DNA of 5,874 bases, from NCBI GenBank assembly GCA_910587895.1, contig CAJUOE010000051.1:1-5874 (forward strand). The letters are read 5' to 3'. The DNA comes from an uncultured Lachnospiraceae bacterium (GTDB lineage: Bacteria; Bacillota; Clostridia; Lachnospirales; Lachnospiraceae). The translations under genes were made by a program, and so were the position numbers. This document shows, in pieces, positions 5,870 to 5,874 of this stretch (the stretch's first letter is position 1; the number at the start of each line of letters is the position of its first letter). The notes under the pieces were generated by a model. That model was not told the DNA's origin and searched no databases. It saw only the letters and a list, made by a program, of their open reading frames with translations.

Positions 5870-5874
5870 TCATG
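5719..5874 (+). pseudogene. MBOAT-type O-acyltransferase fragment, 5' end missing, runs off the right edge
   Basis: In the -1 frame relative to the YczE-like gene, codons from 5767 read YYGLLHWHKDWLAK followed by SFWFYGYFNVSYLL. This is the pattern of the N-terminal region of AlgI/DltB-like membrane-bound O-acyltransferases, where a first helix ending in YY is followed by a basic loop and a (S)xFFYG(Y/W)xNxxYLL helix. These enzymes acylate cell-envelope polymers such as exopolysaccharides or teichoic acids. The usual first ~20 residues (a Met and a hydrophobic helix) are absent: the frame before 5767 overlaps YczE codons, and the only Met, ATG 5719, has no ribosome binding site and gives an unrelated peptide. 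Only 36 matching codons are visible before the window ends, so the family call is moderate and the gene may be intact apart from its 5' end. Confidence 0.5.

Overview
The window looks like chromosomal DNA of a Firmicute, most likely a Lachnospiraceae-type Clostridium. The reasons are the strong AGGAGG-type ribosome binding sites, a mid-range GC content, the close clostridial character of the KsgA and TadA sequences, a YesN-type response regulator, and a large protein whose two end domains I associate with Lachnospiraceae. This assignment is inference from sequence style, not from a search.

Layout. The left third is read leftward: ksgA (16S rRNA dimethyltransferase) and, overlapping its stop codon by 7 bases, a YesN/AraC-type response regulator that runs off the left edge. 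A good sigma-A-type promoter lies just upstream of ksgA. Divergent from ksgA is a 598-residue protein of unknown function. It has a conserved-looking N-terminal domain, a long Glu/Gln/Gly-rich linker holding an 11-copy, 24-bp minisatellite, and a conserved-looking C-terminal domain. Then comes tadA (tRNA wobble adenosine deaminase) with its own probable promoter. Convergent with tadA, and overlapping its 3' end by 35 bases, is a small six-helix membrane protein gene read leftward. Divergent from that is a YczE/YitT-like membrane protein gene read rightward. Its last ~35 codons read out of frame over what looks like the beginning of an MBOAT-type O-acyltransferase gene, so there seems to be a deletion or assembly junction near base 5760, close to the right edge.

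How the genes relate. KsgA and TadA are both RNA-modifying housekeeping enzymes acting on the translation apparatus. The response regulator appears translationally coupled to ksgA, which is not a usual partnership. The large repeat protein, the six-helix protein and the YczE-like protein have no function that can be deduced here. I see no mobile element, CRISPR array, RNA gene or defence system. The most notable points are the repeat-bearing protein with its almost thymine-free coding strand, the ksgA/response-regulator overlap, the inverted repeat with a T-run at the end of the large gene, and the YczE/MBOAT junction.
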